Shown: piece by piece, positions 1-11,637 of the stretch | Layout: the number at the start of each line of letters is the position of its first letter | How positions within the stretch are numbered: position 1 is the first letter of the stretch | NCBI GenBank assembly: GCA_003254905.1 | Contig: QANU01076963.1 | Span: 219,548 to 283,547, forward strand | DNA from: Nissolia schottii | Taxonomy: Eukaryota > Streptophyta > Magnoliopsida > Fabales > Fabaceae | Direction of reading: 5' to 3' | Length of the DNA: 64,000 nt | Made by a program: the position numbers and the translations under genes | The notes under the pieces: generated by a model | The model's input: only the letters and a program-made list of their open reading frames with translations | Databases searched by the model: none | Told to the model about the DNA's origin: nothing

Positions 1-122
1 TCCTCCAAAGAAAAAAACAGAAGAAGAAAGAAAGACCACGAAACTTGATTTTTTGCATGTAACCAATACGCATTTTTGTAAATACTTCCAGTAAATATAT
101 GAAAATTAATTTCGTTTTGGCA

Positions 123-776
123 NNNNNNNNNNNNNNNNNNNNNNNNNNNNNNNNNNNNNNNNNNNNNNNNNNNNNNNNNNNNNNNNNNNNNNNNNNNNNN
201 NNNNNNNNNNNNNNNNNNNNNNNNNNNNNNNNNNNNNNNNNNNNNNNNNNNNNNNNNNNNNNNNNNNNNNNNNNNNNNNNNNNNNNNNNNNNNNNNNNNN
301 NNNNNNNNNNNNNNNNNNNNNNNNNNNNNNNNNNNNNNNNNNNNNNNNNNNNNNNNNNNNNNNNNNNNNNNNNNNNNNNNNNNNNNNNNNNNNNNNNNNN
401 NNNNNNNNNNNNNNNNNNNNNNNNNNNNNNNNNNNNNNNNNNNNNNNNNNNNNNNNNNNNNNNNNNNNNNNNNNNNNNNNNNNNNNNNNNNNNNNNNNNN
501 NNNNNNNNNNNNNNNNNNNNNNNNNNNNNNNNNNNNNNNNNNNNNNNNNNNNNNNNNNNNNNNNNNNNNNNNNNNNNNNNNNNNNNNNNNNNNNNNNNNN
601 NNNNNNNNNNNNNNNNNNNNNNNNNNNNNNNNNNNNNNNNNNNNNNNNNNNNNNNNNNNNNNNNNNNNNNNNNNNNNNNNNNNNNNNNNNNNNNNNNNNN
701 NNNNNNNNNNNNNNNNNNNNNNNNNNNNNNNNNNNNNNNNNNNNNNNNNNNNNNNNNNNNNNNNNNNNNNNNNNNN
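123..776. other. Assembly gap (N run)
   Basis: There are 654 N characters here. Open frames running through it are artefacts. The missing last exon of the neighbouring NDUFS4 gene could lie inside it or beyond the left edge. In the flank 1-122 I see AT-rich sequence without a recognisable feature. Confidence 0.98.
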
Positions 777-1366
777 ACATCATCTCCCTCAACAAAAACA
801 TTTTTGTGGCCATGTGGATAATGTTTGCACATATCTCCACTTAATGTTTGCGTTTATGTCCATATAAAGTTTGTACATTTTATTTTCTGTGTTATAAAAC
901 TTCAGAACACTGTAATTTCACAGCGTCACCAAATCAAAAACTCTTCATGGAATTCATCAAAAAATGACAAAAAATTACCGTAGATTCTTGTATTGTCATT
1001 TTCGTTCACTAACCAAATGAGATTACGATTGTATACGCTTTGATTGTGGAATTGCACTCGCGACTTTGATTTCCATGGATGATTATGGTTTCCATGGAAC
1101 TCGGCGTTTTGGTTCAGAGGTGGTTATGGAAGATTTTGAATTCCATGTAGGTAGCGTTTTTGTTGCAGAGCTGGATATGGAAGATGCTGTTGCGATATGG
1201 TTGAAAAACCATCACGCATCAGATTCTGCTGCAATTGAAGCGCGCGTGGAATTATGTATTTTCTAAATACAAAAAGTCTACTATATTCGGTATTAATAAA
1301 CAGTGAAATCGTATGAAACGGTGGTGTATGTACGGGTTTATGGATATTGAGGGTTCATGGAGCATT
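777..1366. repeat. Dispersed repeat fragment, same family as 39.9-40.7 kb
   Basis: The left part (about 780-960), with its phrase 'ggataatgtttgcacatat', matches 40150-40380. The right part (about 1300-1366), with 'gtggtgtatgtacggg' and 'catggagcattt', matches 40675-40735. The middle differs. The 66-aa frame at 1066-1266 lies inside and resembles no known protein. The left end is lost in the N run. It probably sits in intron 3 of NDUFS4. Confidence 0.6.
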
Positions 1367-1562
1367 TCTAGTAAAGATAAAGGAATGCGGCTAAACTCTC
1401 TTTTAAATTGGCACGCCATTAAAATTACTAAACAACTACCACACAAGCAAAAAACAGTGTGGTTTTTCCCTCATCGAAACTCAAAACTTCCAAATGTAGA
1501 TAAGCTTATAAAATAATCAAATCATAAAAAATAGAAGGATGAGGTTTTGTCTGCATACATAC

Positions 1563-2478
1563 CGTATATTCCCAACCATATTTTTCAGCAAAAGCCCTTG
1601 CAGCAGCTTCGCTATCAAAGCAGAGAGCTGCCTCACCCACATAGGCGTAGGGGTCACCAGTTGATGTCCATCCCATTAACGGATTTTCCCACCTATTATC
1701 CAAAAAAAATGAAATGGTCACGCGTGAATTACGCAGAAAAGACCTCACTTTACAAACGATTAACAAACTACAGGGATAGGAAGAAGTTATAAACACAATA
1801 GCTATCTCCAACTTTCGTTTTTCAATTGTATCCTCAGAAAGCGCCAAGCCCTTTGTTCCTTTTTGTTATCAAATAGAGCCAAGTTTTTAATGTTACGTAA
1901 AGCTAGACAACACTTTCAACACGAAATAACTAGATGAACTAATCGAGAATACACGGAAAAGTTAAGAAACCAAACAGCTCCAACTGGTGGAATTTTGACT
2001 AAAAGTCACGAGGTTAGAGGGTAAATAAAATTAAAATTTCTTCCTCAAACAAAAGAGATAAAATCAAATTGTCCGGGAGTCAATAAAGAAAGCATACATA
2101 CTTTTGGGTGGATAAGAAATTAATTTTCCATTTCCCAACTTTGCCCGAGCCTTGTTGTGATGCGGTTCTTGCAGGGGAGTAAATGATGACCTGAATTACA
2201 AAAAACATGAAGATGAATATTAATAAAAAATGCATACTAATTACATATATACTCGTTTGAGAAATAATTGGAGAGAATTTGCGACATGTAGTTAAGTACA
2301 TGTACATATAACATACCCTTCTACGAAGATGTTGGTCTGGAATCCCGGAGATCATTCCAACGTCCCCTGGCTTCACCTCCACCAATGCTTCTGACGTCTT
2401 TGAACTCAGCCATCTCCTCCAACCTCTGCAGTAACCACTCTCCTCAACAACTCTCCGCAGCGGCGTAAACCTCGCCAT
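1563..2478 (-). CDS. NDUFS4: NADH dehydrogenase [ubiquinone] iron-sulfur protein 4 (complex I 18-kDa subunit), partial
   Basis: This is an accessory subunit of mitochondrial respiratory complex I, at the junction of its matrix arm. Exons read by eye are 2478-2317, 2190-2102 and 1692-1563, giving 127 codons with all phases agreeing. Exon 1 has a basic, Ser/Arg-rich start that fits a mitochondrial presequence, followed by [14 protein letters not shown]. Exon 2 carries the family signature [16 protein letters not shown] and KWKINFLST. Exon 3 carries [14 protein letters not shown] and [19 protein letters not shown]. All introns begin GTATG. The family continues with about 25 residues (a VKK..TPLLKVKSY-like block) in one more exon after a GTATGT donor at 1562. 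I cannot find that exon in 1-1560, so it is in the N run, outside the window or lost. Nothing else looks broken, so I call a partial gene, not a pseudogene. Confidence 0.88.
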
Positions 2479-2592
2479 GATTTCCCCTCTGTAACGATTT
2501 CTCTAACGGCTTTCAACTGTCAGCTAAACAAGCAACTTCCACCTTTACTTACCAAAGGAAGCCCCCAGAAGACTCTCAATTCGTCAGCTACT

Positions 2593-2652
2593 GGCCCATC
2601 TGTCTAATAGCAATAGGTGAAAACTGATGGGCTGGGCTTTATGATTTGGGCC
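2593..2652 (-). promoter_or_regulatory. Cluster of four site II (TGGGCY) elements upstream of NDUFS4
   Basis: TGGGCC/T or its complement occurs at 2593-2598, 2628-2633, 2633-2638 and 2647-2652, about 115-175 bp upstream of the ATG. Site II elements are known to be enriched in promoters of plant nuclear genes for oxidative phosphorylation and to bind TCP factors. That they drive this gene is inference from position. Confidence 0.6.
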
Positions 2653-3367
2653 TTTGACCCATACAATTCAGAGCCCGTTTATGCCTGTCAATGTCAAAAA
2701 ATACATAAACAACAAAAGGTCTGCCGTCTGCCTAATGGTTGGTTTAGTAAAACAATTTAAGAGGATGTTACTATGATCAACAAACACAAGTTAATTATTT
2801 TGGTTTGGTATATAAAAAGTAAAAACTGTTAATTTTCAAAAGCAAGAGATATTTTTTGGAATTCGCATGAGTAATTTTATAGAATTGACTTATTTTCTTA
2901 AAACGTTAAAATACTAAACTATCTTTAAATTTTAATAATCATTATTAGTCTATTTGATATTTATATTTATTATGATAATTTTAAATATAAAAAAACACAA
3001 TTCAAATATATTTACTAAATACTTCTCTTATAACTTTTATTATAGTTATTTTTTATTTTTTCATCTAACAATATAACTTTTTTTTGAGCAAATTTTGAAG
3101 AGTAAAAAAGATAAACAACTTAAAAAAAAAAATACAATGTTACCGTACGGACCAATTCCTCGGGATTGAAAATATCGGCTTTGCAGATTTTGAGGTACGT
3201 ACAATTGTCTCTTCGTTTGTTTCCTCTAATAGAATGCCATTTGTGTCTTTGTTGGCATCAAGACACCTACACCTTCATCTTCATCTGCTCCCTACAACGA
3301 TGCTTTCGTTGCTCTATATCGGTATATATCTCAGTATCACAAAGCTTGAGTCGTTAGCTCCACAACA
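2653..3367. other. Intergenic, AT-rich
   Basis: Long A/T runs around 2760-3140 and no supportable frame. The last 200 bases precede the decayed EXO70 start and may be its old promoter and leader. Confidence 0.6.
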
Positions 3368-5599
3368 ATGGCACCCAAACCCAGCGATCAAGAAGAGCAA
3401 TAGCGCCCAACGTTTTCCAAGCTCAAGTCAGCATGTGCCGAACTGAAATCCCTCCTTCGAGCTTTAGAGAAAGAGGAAGATGGCCTTCGAAAATTGGAGA
3501 AAAGGCTCGATCTTATTGAGGGGACTCTGTTAGCGGCATCCAGAAGAGTCACTCCCCTGCATTCTTTGTCCATGTCCACAAGAGCCCTTGATTCCAGAAT
3601 CAACAGAGCAATTTCCCCTGCTTTTTCCCTCCTCGAGAGCTTCAAGCTTTTCGAGCCTCTCTAGCACACTCTCCTCGACATCTCTTCGCAGCTGTCATTG
3701 GAGAAGAAGGCGCCTCAGAAACTGCTCCAGAAAGTGCTGGAGTTTATGGATTGCATCGATAATCTGAGCGAAGCCATTGATTTCATATGCGAAGAGGGTG
3801 AGCCAGTGATCTAGAGGATTCACGAGGCGGTGGAGTTCATAAGCCGAACAAAGATAGTGGATGAACGAAGGGCTCAGAGGCTGAGAGAGGCACTCATTGC
3901 TCTCAAGGCACTCTATGAAACCGAAGTGGATGCCATGAAGTTTGAGGGTTTGCTCTACCTGGCTCTGCTTCGGTTGCAGGATGAGTTTGAGACTCTATTA
4001 CTGAAATTAAGGCATCACAAGATTCAGAATTTGGATGATTTGTCGCATCAGCAGAGTCACGGCGACACTAACGACCATGGCAGAGTTAGCTGTGAGTTGG
4101 GTTCGGAGCTTGAAATTGAAGTCCTCCGAAGAATCTCAGAGACCCTTGCTGTCAATGATTGCGCGGATATTTGCATTGACATCTACATCAAGGTTCATGA
4201 TCATATATATAATAACGCATTGCTTGATTTGAGTCAATTATAAGAATTATATTGTTTTTCATTTTTTTCCTTCTAAATTTCTATTTATGTTTCCTCTTAT
4301 GGTTCAACAAGTGAGGTATAGAAGGGTGGCAAAAGGGCTGATGAAGTTGAGCCCTGAGTACTTGAGAACCTACAATCCAGAGGTGATCGATTAGATGGAG
4401 TGGGAGATCTTAGAGAACGCGATAACCCTCTGGATCCAACACGTCAAAGTTGCTATAAAGAATGTCCTTTTCTCGGAAAAGAAACTTTGCAGCAAGGTTT
4501 TTGGTGATTTCTTCGATGGAGTGGTGTGGGGGGAATGCTTTGCTAGAATAGCAGACAAGATCATGGCTTTATTCTTTTGATTCGGAGAAGGCGTCGCGAG
4601 AAGCAGTAAGGAGTCGCAAAAGCTCTTCAAGCTTTTGGACATGTTGAAGTCCCTAGAAAATCTCTCACCCAAAACCGTTGAGATATTTGATGGCGAAGCA
4701 GGACTTGACATCTGTGCACAGTTCAGAGAGCTCGAAAAGTTCATCATCAACACATCTAGCAAAATATTTTGGGAATTTGGGATGTAAATAGAAGGCAACT
4801 TGGATGGTTTTCCACCCATACGAGATGGTTCTGTTCCTAAACTCGTGAGATATGTCACTGGCTACCTCAAGTGCCTTGCCACGGCGAATTACAGAACAAC
4901 CATGGCTAAAGTTCTCCAAACAGAACAAATGTGGAAATCAAGGACATCATTGCAACCCGAAGAGGACGAAGGTTTACTAAGAGATGCAATCTCCAACATC
5001 ATGGATGCCCTTCAAAGATACATCGAGTCAAAACATTCCCATTTCAAGGATAGACTTTGATCCATGTATTCACAATGAATGCTTGCTGGTACATCTATAT
5101 GAGAACCAAGAACACAGAGCTCGGTGGCCTAATGGGGGAGCAATACATGAGAACTAAATTCAAGTTAGTGGCAGAGGAAGCAGCTTACGCGTATCAGAAG
5201 CAAGCGTGGGGAGTATTGGTGAGGATATTTGATTTGGAAGATGTTGGGACTAAGGGTAAGGACATGTTCAGAGGATTAGTGACAGAAAAAATGAAGACAT
5301 TCTTGAAGTGCTTGGATGACATGTGTCGGAGGCACAAAGGGGTTTACAGAATATCGGATGTCGAGTTGAGGGAGCAGTTGAGAGAAACAGCGGTGAAGGC
5401 TGTAGTGTCGGCTTATGTGAAGTTCTTGGAATCATGGTCAGGATTAATGCTGTAGAGAAAAGAGTATCCGAGTGCTGAAATGTTGAGAGGGATGGTGGAT
5501 ATGGCTTTTGACGGTGGTGATGCGAGGTTGAAGCAGTAGAGTTCTAACCATAGGATGATGCTAGGCCACTCCCCTTCCTCTTCCTCTCTTGAGCCCTGA
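3368..5599 (+). pseudogene. EXO70 exocyst subunit, pseudogene
   Basis: EXO70 proteins tether secretory vesicles to the plasma membrane as part of the exocyst. The N-terminal coiled part (KLKSACAELKSLLRALEKEE), FEGLLYLALLRLQDEFE, and the Pfam EXO70 core (VRYRRVAKGLMKLSPEYL, FRFGEGVA, DGSVPKLVRYV, MRTKNTELGGLMGEQYM) follow in order and span nearly the full family length. Lesions in frame: TAG at 3401, 3662 and 3812; TAG 4392; TGA 4578; TAA 4785; a frameshift near 5055; TAG 5453 and 5537. The old end is TGA 5597. One intron follows ICIDIYIK (about 4190-4310), and its expected AG acceptor before GTGAGG (4311) reads AA. Codons between lesions are still well conserved, so inactivation is moderately recent. 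I cannot assign the EXO70 subclade. Confidence 0.88.
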
Positions 5600-6039
5600 G
5601 GGATTGTCATTGAGGACATATCAGGGATTTCAAAGGATCCTTGATACTAGTTACTATATTGTGCTTGGAGAGAAATATATCTCATTGTGAATCTCATTGT
5701 AAATTCATTGTAAACTGTATTCTGAGTGCTAACAAACTAATGATAATGTTACATGAAGAGTAATTTGGTGTGTAAGCTATTTTAGAATTATCCAATTATA
5801 TTTTGTCGCATAAGCAAAAATGTTTTGGGTCTTACTCACAACTTCAAAGCCATACACATGAGACAGTTTGTACATGATAAGTTTTACATGTAAAGAGCTT
5901 TCTGAATTCTAGTAACTGGTAAATTCCAAGTAATGGTAAACCAGTAGAGATAACATAAACATATAGTGCAGAAAATAAGGAACTTGAGAATGACAATATT
6001 CTCAGACTCTTTTTGTCAAAACTCAAAACTTTAAGCATT
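5600..6039. other. Intergenic between the EXO70 and LIM pseudogenes
   Basis: Convergent 3' flanks. AT-rich, with no supportable gene or repeat seen. Confidence 0.5.
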
Positions 6040-7419
6040 TCATGTCTCTGCTGCAAATTCTCCACCATTAGTTTTCTCCTGTACTGCACTCTTCTCATGA
6101 TCACCTTCAAGCTAGCTTAAGTTGCCCTTCTCCTTGATCAGCTGGATATGGTGGTGTTTGCAGTACAGTTTGCCCTCATGTGGGATGTAATTTGAAGGAC
6201 TGATAACACAACCTCCATGAGTGCATTTGAAACAACTCTTATGGTAAGGAGTTCCATTCATAGTAACCTATATCGTGACACAAACTGATTTCATTCTTGT
6301 AATATGTAAAAGTAATAGTCCTCTATCTAGCAGAATCAGAAACTTTACAATTAGTATCAAGGTGCGTGATGACTTGTGTGCCAATTGATGATTTCAACTT
6401 ATTAGTTCTGTCATGAAGCTGTGTTAATGGATGAAAGTTGTGATTGTGTTATTACCTTTTTAGTGGGATACACTGTCTTCTGACAACCAGCACATTTATC
6501 TTTGGTTCCACCAAACATACTTGACACTTTGGTTGCTACATGTTTCTAATTAAAACAGCTCAAAAATTAGATTAATGCCATAAAATTGATTGTTCTGTTA
6601 TGTATTGACAAAAATCTAGATTTAGGTTTGGTTACCATAATGTCGCTGGGTTTTTCTGGTTTAGCAATTTTTGGTGTCCCTAATAAACCAAGTGGAAGTA
6701 AAGATGAGTCACCGAGAAGGAAAAAAAATAATATTGAGGCATTGAATAATTCTATATTTCTACTTAAATCCTTGGTTACCTTCAAAACATTTTTCAAGGC
6801 TACCAGTTCTTTTGAAAAGTTGGTCAAAGTGTGGCCTGCAATAAAGAACTCCCTCAAAAAAGTTATAGTTGCTAAGTTGCAGATACATTAATCTATTAGC
6901 AAACTTCTATGTGAAAATTTAATATAATGACACTCCTTAATACACCAGTAGCCAAAGAGGTCCCAATATCATTTACCAGAACATCTCAAGAACCTTATCA
7001 ACTAAAAACTAAAGATTTCCAAATCCATTTCAGATGTTAAACACATAAAAGAAAGAGGGGGGAAAATTAGATCCACCTTATAAAACAGACCAAAATGAAA
7101 AAATGAATGAGAATAACAGATACATAGGAAGTACATATTAATTATGAGGAAGAGATTGATAAGAGTTGTGACAGAGTGTCTTGCACTGTCTTGGGATGAA
7201 AACGCTTAATTTTAAAAATGGCTAAGTAGTAAATTGATTAAAGCAATTTTGAAATTGCAGAAATCAGATTCGAGAGAGAGAGACCTTGAGGGTTCCTTTG
7301 CAGTGGTGGCATCTGAAGCTAGCTTTGTGGTAAACTCGGTTATCCGCAGTCAACTTGTGAACAAGATAAATAGTTTTGTCACAAGCCATGCACTTTTGTG
7401 TTGTTCCTGCAAACGCCAT
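6040..7419 (-). pseudogene. WLIM1-type two-LIM-domain actin-binding protein, pseudogene
   Basis: Plant two-LIM proteins bundle actin filaments and can shuttle to the nucleus. Exons: 7419-7285 (MAFAGTTQKCMACDKT), 6876-6780 (LSNYNFFEGVLYCRPHFDQL), 6679-6636, 6545-6456 (SSMFGGTKDKCAGCQKT) and 6267-6112 (NGTPYHKSCFKCTHGGC, then EGKLYCKHHH). Three defects are visible. The fourth zinc ligand of LIM1 is Ser34 (AGC) where HKAC is expected. The intron 1 acceptor before exon 2 reads AA at 6878-6877 instead of AG. A TAG at 6114-6112 interrupts the tail where the family has Gln; the frame continues to TGA 6042-6040 with a family-like tail (GDHEKSAVQEK). The stop alone would remove only a short tail, but the splice lesion should disrupt the transcript. 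A functional allele with a cryptic acceptor is not excluded. Confidence 0.8.
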
Positions 7420-7898
7420 GTTTTTCTTATCTGTGTTTGAGTTTCTGTTTCTCTTAAGTGTAGACTATAGAGTTGTGTCACTAAGAGGATAACAGAACAA
7501 TAAAGAGAGAGGAGAGAAGATAAGGGGGGAGAGGGAAATAGGGATAGTGGTGAAATGAGGCCAACAAGAGATTACCGAGACAATCAGACAAAAGCAAACT
7601 TCCAACAACAATCATTTGTCGTTGACAAGTCAATTTGTCCAAAATTTAACCACCTATCTTCTTCTGCCCCAAATATTTTTTTAATGTTGCCCACTGTAAA
7701 AAATTAAAAAAAAAATGAAAGAAAGAAAGAAGGAAAGAAGGAGAATTCCGTTTTCAAATTCCTGTATAACATCATTAGTATTAAATTTTATTGATTATTA
7801 TTTTATTTAATGTTGGAACAAAGAGATCATATTAACGGAAAGGGATTTATATTCTCTGAAATTAGGAGTGAATGGTATCGTATATCAATCTAAATAAC
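7420..7898. other. Upstream region of the LIM pseudogene
   Basis: It holds purine-rich stretches (7500-7560 and 7720-7745) and no frame. It ends at the LINE target site. Confidence 0.4.
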
Positions 7899-10800
7899 AG
7901 ATTAACAACTGTGGGTTAGGACCGATAGTGAGGTTTGGAATATTGATTCTGAGAAACTATTTCGATTCCTAGCTGTTTGGTTAATTCATGTAGATTTTGC
8001 GCCTATTGTTCAGGAGTGTTGGAATGATAATCTAAATTGGCATCAGAATGTTGAAGCCTTCTCTGTTGTGCGAAAGACTGGAATTGGAAAGTCTTTGGAA
8101 ATATTCTGCAATGAAAAAACAAGCTTCTGAATAGGAATGTGGGATTCGCACCAACCTGGCGAAGGGCTACAATCCCTTTCTTGCGAAATTACTCAAAGAG
8201 GTAAGGGGAGAGTATGAAAAAGTACTTATAGAAGAAGAGATTCTTTGGGCCCAAAAATCTAGATTCAAATGGATCTCCTATGGCGATAAGAACACAAAGT
8301 ATTTCACATTTCTACCCTTGCTAGGAGACGCCAGAATAATATCAAGTCCTTGAAATCGAGGAACAGGGATTGGGTTTTCGAGAATGACGATTTGAAGAAA
8401 CTAGCTCACGATTTCTTCCAAGATCTCTACACTCTTGATGTCATTCCTTCCCCTTTTGTGCTTCGAAACTGTTTTTCCCCTATTAGTGAGGCAGATAAAG
8501 ATGTGATCAATGCTCCAGTATCCTCTGAGGAAATACAAAGAGCTTTTTTCAGTATGAGTGGGCTCACGGCCCCGGGTCCTGATGGGCTACATGTGCTTTT
8601 CTTCCAGAGTCAATGGGATACGGTTAAAAAAAATAATGGAGAAAACTATTAGAAATCTACTGGAACATCCTTCTGAGATTTGAAAAATCAATGAGACTTT
8701 TATTTCACTCATTCCCAAAGTGGAGCACCCAGAAACTATGGCCCAATTCCATCCTATTGGTCATTGTAACGTGATATATAAATTACTTACCAAGATCATT
8801 GCCAACCGTTTGAAGGCCATCATGAATCATGTCATCTTTCCTCATCAGTGCAGTTTCATTCCGGGAAAATTGGGTGCGGACAATGTAGTAATTGCGCAAG
8901 AAGTCATTCATAGCATGAGACAGAAAAAAGGTAAAAATGGTTTTTTTGCTATCAAGATTGATCTTGAAAAAGCCTATGATAGGCTGAATTGGCACTTTAT
9001 TATTGACTATCTCAGGGATATTGACATCTAGAATGAGTTGGTTGAGATTATCTGCGTTGTATCTCGTCTTCCTCTATGGACATTTTTTGGCATGGTGATC
9101 GTACTGGATTTTCCACCCTTCGCAGGGTATTCGTCAAGGAGATCCCTTATCACCCTATCTGTTTGTTATTTGCATTGAGAGACTATTCCAGCTTATTTGT
9201 GCAGTAGTTGAGGATGGTCTGTGGAAGTCAGTCTCGCTCAGTAGAAGAGGACCTAAAATATTGCATCTCTGTTTTGCGGATGAACTCTTTTTGTTTGCTG
9301 AAGCTTCTTTGGACCAGGTTAATATCATTAAACACTGCTTACAAATGTTTTGTAATAGCTCGGGTCAGAAGGTGAGTATGGAGAAGACACAAATTTTCTT
9401 CTACCGGAACGTTAATCATAATCGAGCTAAGGAGATTGCGGATAAGATGGGGGTTCTCTTTGTCTCGTGATCTTGGGAAGTACCTGAGTATTCTTCTATT
9501 TCATAAGAGAGTTACCAGCCAAACCTTCAGTAGCTTAACTGATAAACTCATTCAACGATTGTCAAACTAGAAAGCATCCTCCCTTTCTTTGGCTGGCAAG
9601 TTAACGCTTTGTAAATCTATCATTGAAGCTAGCTCTTCCGGTAAAAGTTTGTGATTTCATTGATAAAACTGCTAGAAATTTCCTTTGGGGTTTTGTTGAT
9701 GGCAGAAGGCGTATTAGCCTGGTCTCTTGGGATTCAGTCTGTATGCCAAAAATGGATGGTGGACTTGGTCTACGTCAAGCTAGATTGACGAATTTATCCT
9801 TTCTGGCAAAACTTGGCTGGGGTCTTATTGCGAATAAGGAATCTCTTTGGATCCAGGTTGTGAGGGGTAAATACAAATGCGGGGAGACTATCATTCCTGA
9901 AGTCAAGCCAAAGACTAACTAGTCAAATGCTTGGAAAGGTATTACGAAAGCTTGGCAACATGTCCACGATAACATTATTTGGAGGGTGGACAATAGGAAC
10001 ACTATCAAATTTTGGAAAGATCATTGGATTCCTGGTGTTACATCGCTGGAGGCTTATTCTTTAGTTTCTATACCGCAATCTGATCTCCATCTTATTATTG
10101 CCCACTTTGTGAACGATGAAGGTAATTGAGATTAGGCTCACATTTCCTCCATTTTACCTGGTAATATTTGCAATATGATGATAGCTATCCATCCCCCTTC
10201 CCCTAGTCTAGGTGATGATTATGTTGCCTGGGTTCCTAGCCATGATGACTCTTTTCCTATTAAATCTACTTATTCTTCTCTATCGGGGTGAGGAGTCTAT
10301 ACACATCAGAGACCCCATTTTCAAGTTAATTTGGAAGTGGAAAGGAGTTGAGAAGGTGAAGTCCTTTCTTTATCTGGTTTCCAAAAAAGCTTTACTAACC
10401 AAATGCGAATTGAGTGGGTCGTCATCTCTCTCTGGATAGCTCCTGTCCTCGATGCTCTAGTCAGGCTACAGAGACTAATCTTCACGCCCTTCAAGATTGC
10501 GAGGTAGTATCGAGATTTTGGAAGAGATTACTGCATCCTTCTTGTTGGCATAATTTTTTTCAGTGCACCCCTGCATACTAGGCTTAGAGATAGCCTGAAG
10601 CAAGGCCATCATTTTGGTTGGTACGATGACCAGGAATGGCGCTCAATGTTTGGTTTGGCTCTCCATTATCTCTGGTATGTGTGTAATGATTTTATCTTCA
10701 ATAACTCTTCCCCTAGTATTGGCCATCTTTGGTTTTCTTTTGGTTTAAGGCTTAAGCATTACTCTCTTCCGGTTGATATTTATTCTTCTCCTACCTTTTC

Positions 10801-11363
10801 CAACTCAAGGGAACATCTGATTTGTTGGAAATTTCCTTCTCCTGGATGGGTGGTAGCGAATTGTGATGGATCTGTGCTCAGCTCTAGTAGTGCAGGATGC
10901 GGGGGCATGATTAGAGACGAATCAGGAAGTTTTGTTACAGGCTTCTCGGTCAAGCTGAGTTGTGAGGTATTTTACATATGCTAAATATTGCTTGACAGGG
11001 GTGGACAAACGCGTCTTGAATGCGACTCACAAAGTGCTATTAAGCTTATTCAGAATTGCCATAATCTCCTACATCCAGTTGCATCAATCATATCTTGCAT
11101 TCGTGAACTTTTATCAAGGAATTGGGTGGTGCACCTTCAGCATGTTTTTAGAGAATCTAACCGAGTTGCCGACTGTCTTGCCAATATGAGTCATAATTTT
11201 GATAATTTTGAGATCGCCTATTTTGATTCTGCCCCGACAGCTACTCGTGCTCATTTTTTGAATGATCTGGTCCAGATCGCGTGGTCTCATGAGGGCTAGT
11301 TTTCTTTTGTTTTTTTTCCTTTGGGCTTTAGTCCCTTTATCCAACCAAAAAAGATTAACAACT
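7899..11363 (+). mobile_element. Non-LTR retrotransposon (plant L1-type LINE), 5'-truncated and decayed
   Basis: The 12-base direct repeat AGATTAACAACT occurs at 7899-7910 and 11352-11363. The element between them ends in a short A-run (about 11347-11352), which is the expected target duplication and tail of a LINE. Translated pieces in order: end of the endonuclease domain (FRFLAVWLIH, about 7960), reverse transcriptase (8350-9470: TAPGPDGLH, FIPGKLGADNV, KIDLEKAYDRLNW), a zf-RVT zinc motif (CPRCSSQA...H...C, about 10445-10500), and an RNase H domain (CDGSVLSS about 10860, ECDSQSAI about 11020, HVFRESNRVADCLANM about 11140). The catalytic FADD box reads FADE near 9275. Stops and frameshifts are numerous, so it cannot move by itself. 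Confidence 0.88.
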
Positions 11364-11637
11364 AATATTTTGGTGTATCAATAAGAGATTAGTTCATAAT
11401 TCATATTTGGTGAACCATGATTTGTATAGTAGAATTGTCTATTTTTAAATTGTCAAGTACCAATTTAGGGCGTAAATGGCATGCAATGGACTAATTTTCT
11501 TATGAATGTCTCTATGAACAATTTTCGTAAAAACATGTACTTTAACTTTAATTAAAACAAAGGAAACTTTCCTTTTCTGAATAACCATTAACTCATTTAC
11601 AATGAACATAAACATATATATATCTATATATTATATA

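Noticed and set aside
99-840. Open frames of about 240 aa on both strands through the first gap
   Set aside because: They consist of N-derived X residues; artefact of the gap. The same applies to frames at 45410-46214.
1066-1266. 66-aa plus-strand frame
   Set aside because: Lies inside a dispersed repeat, no family features, no matching frame in the related copy near 40.4 kb.
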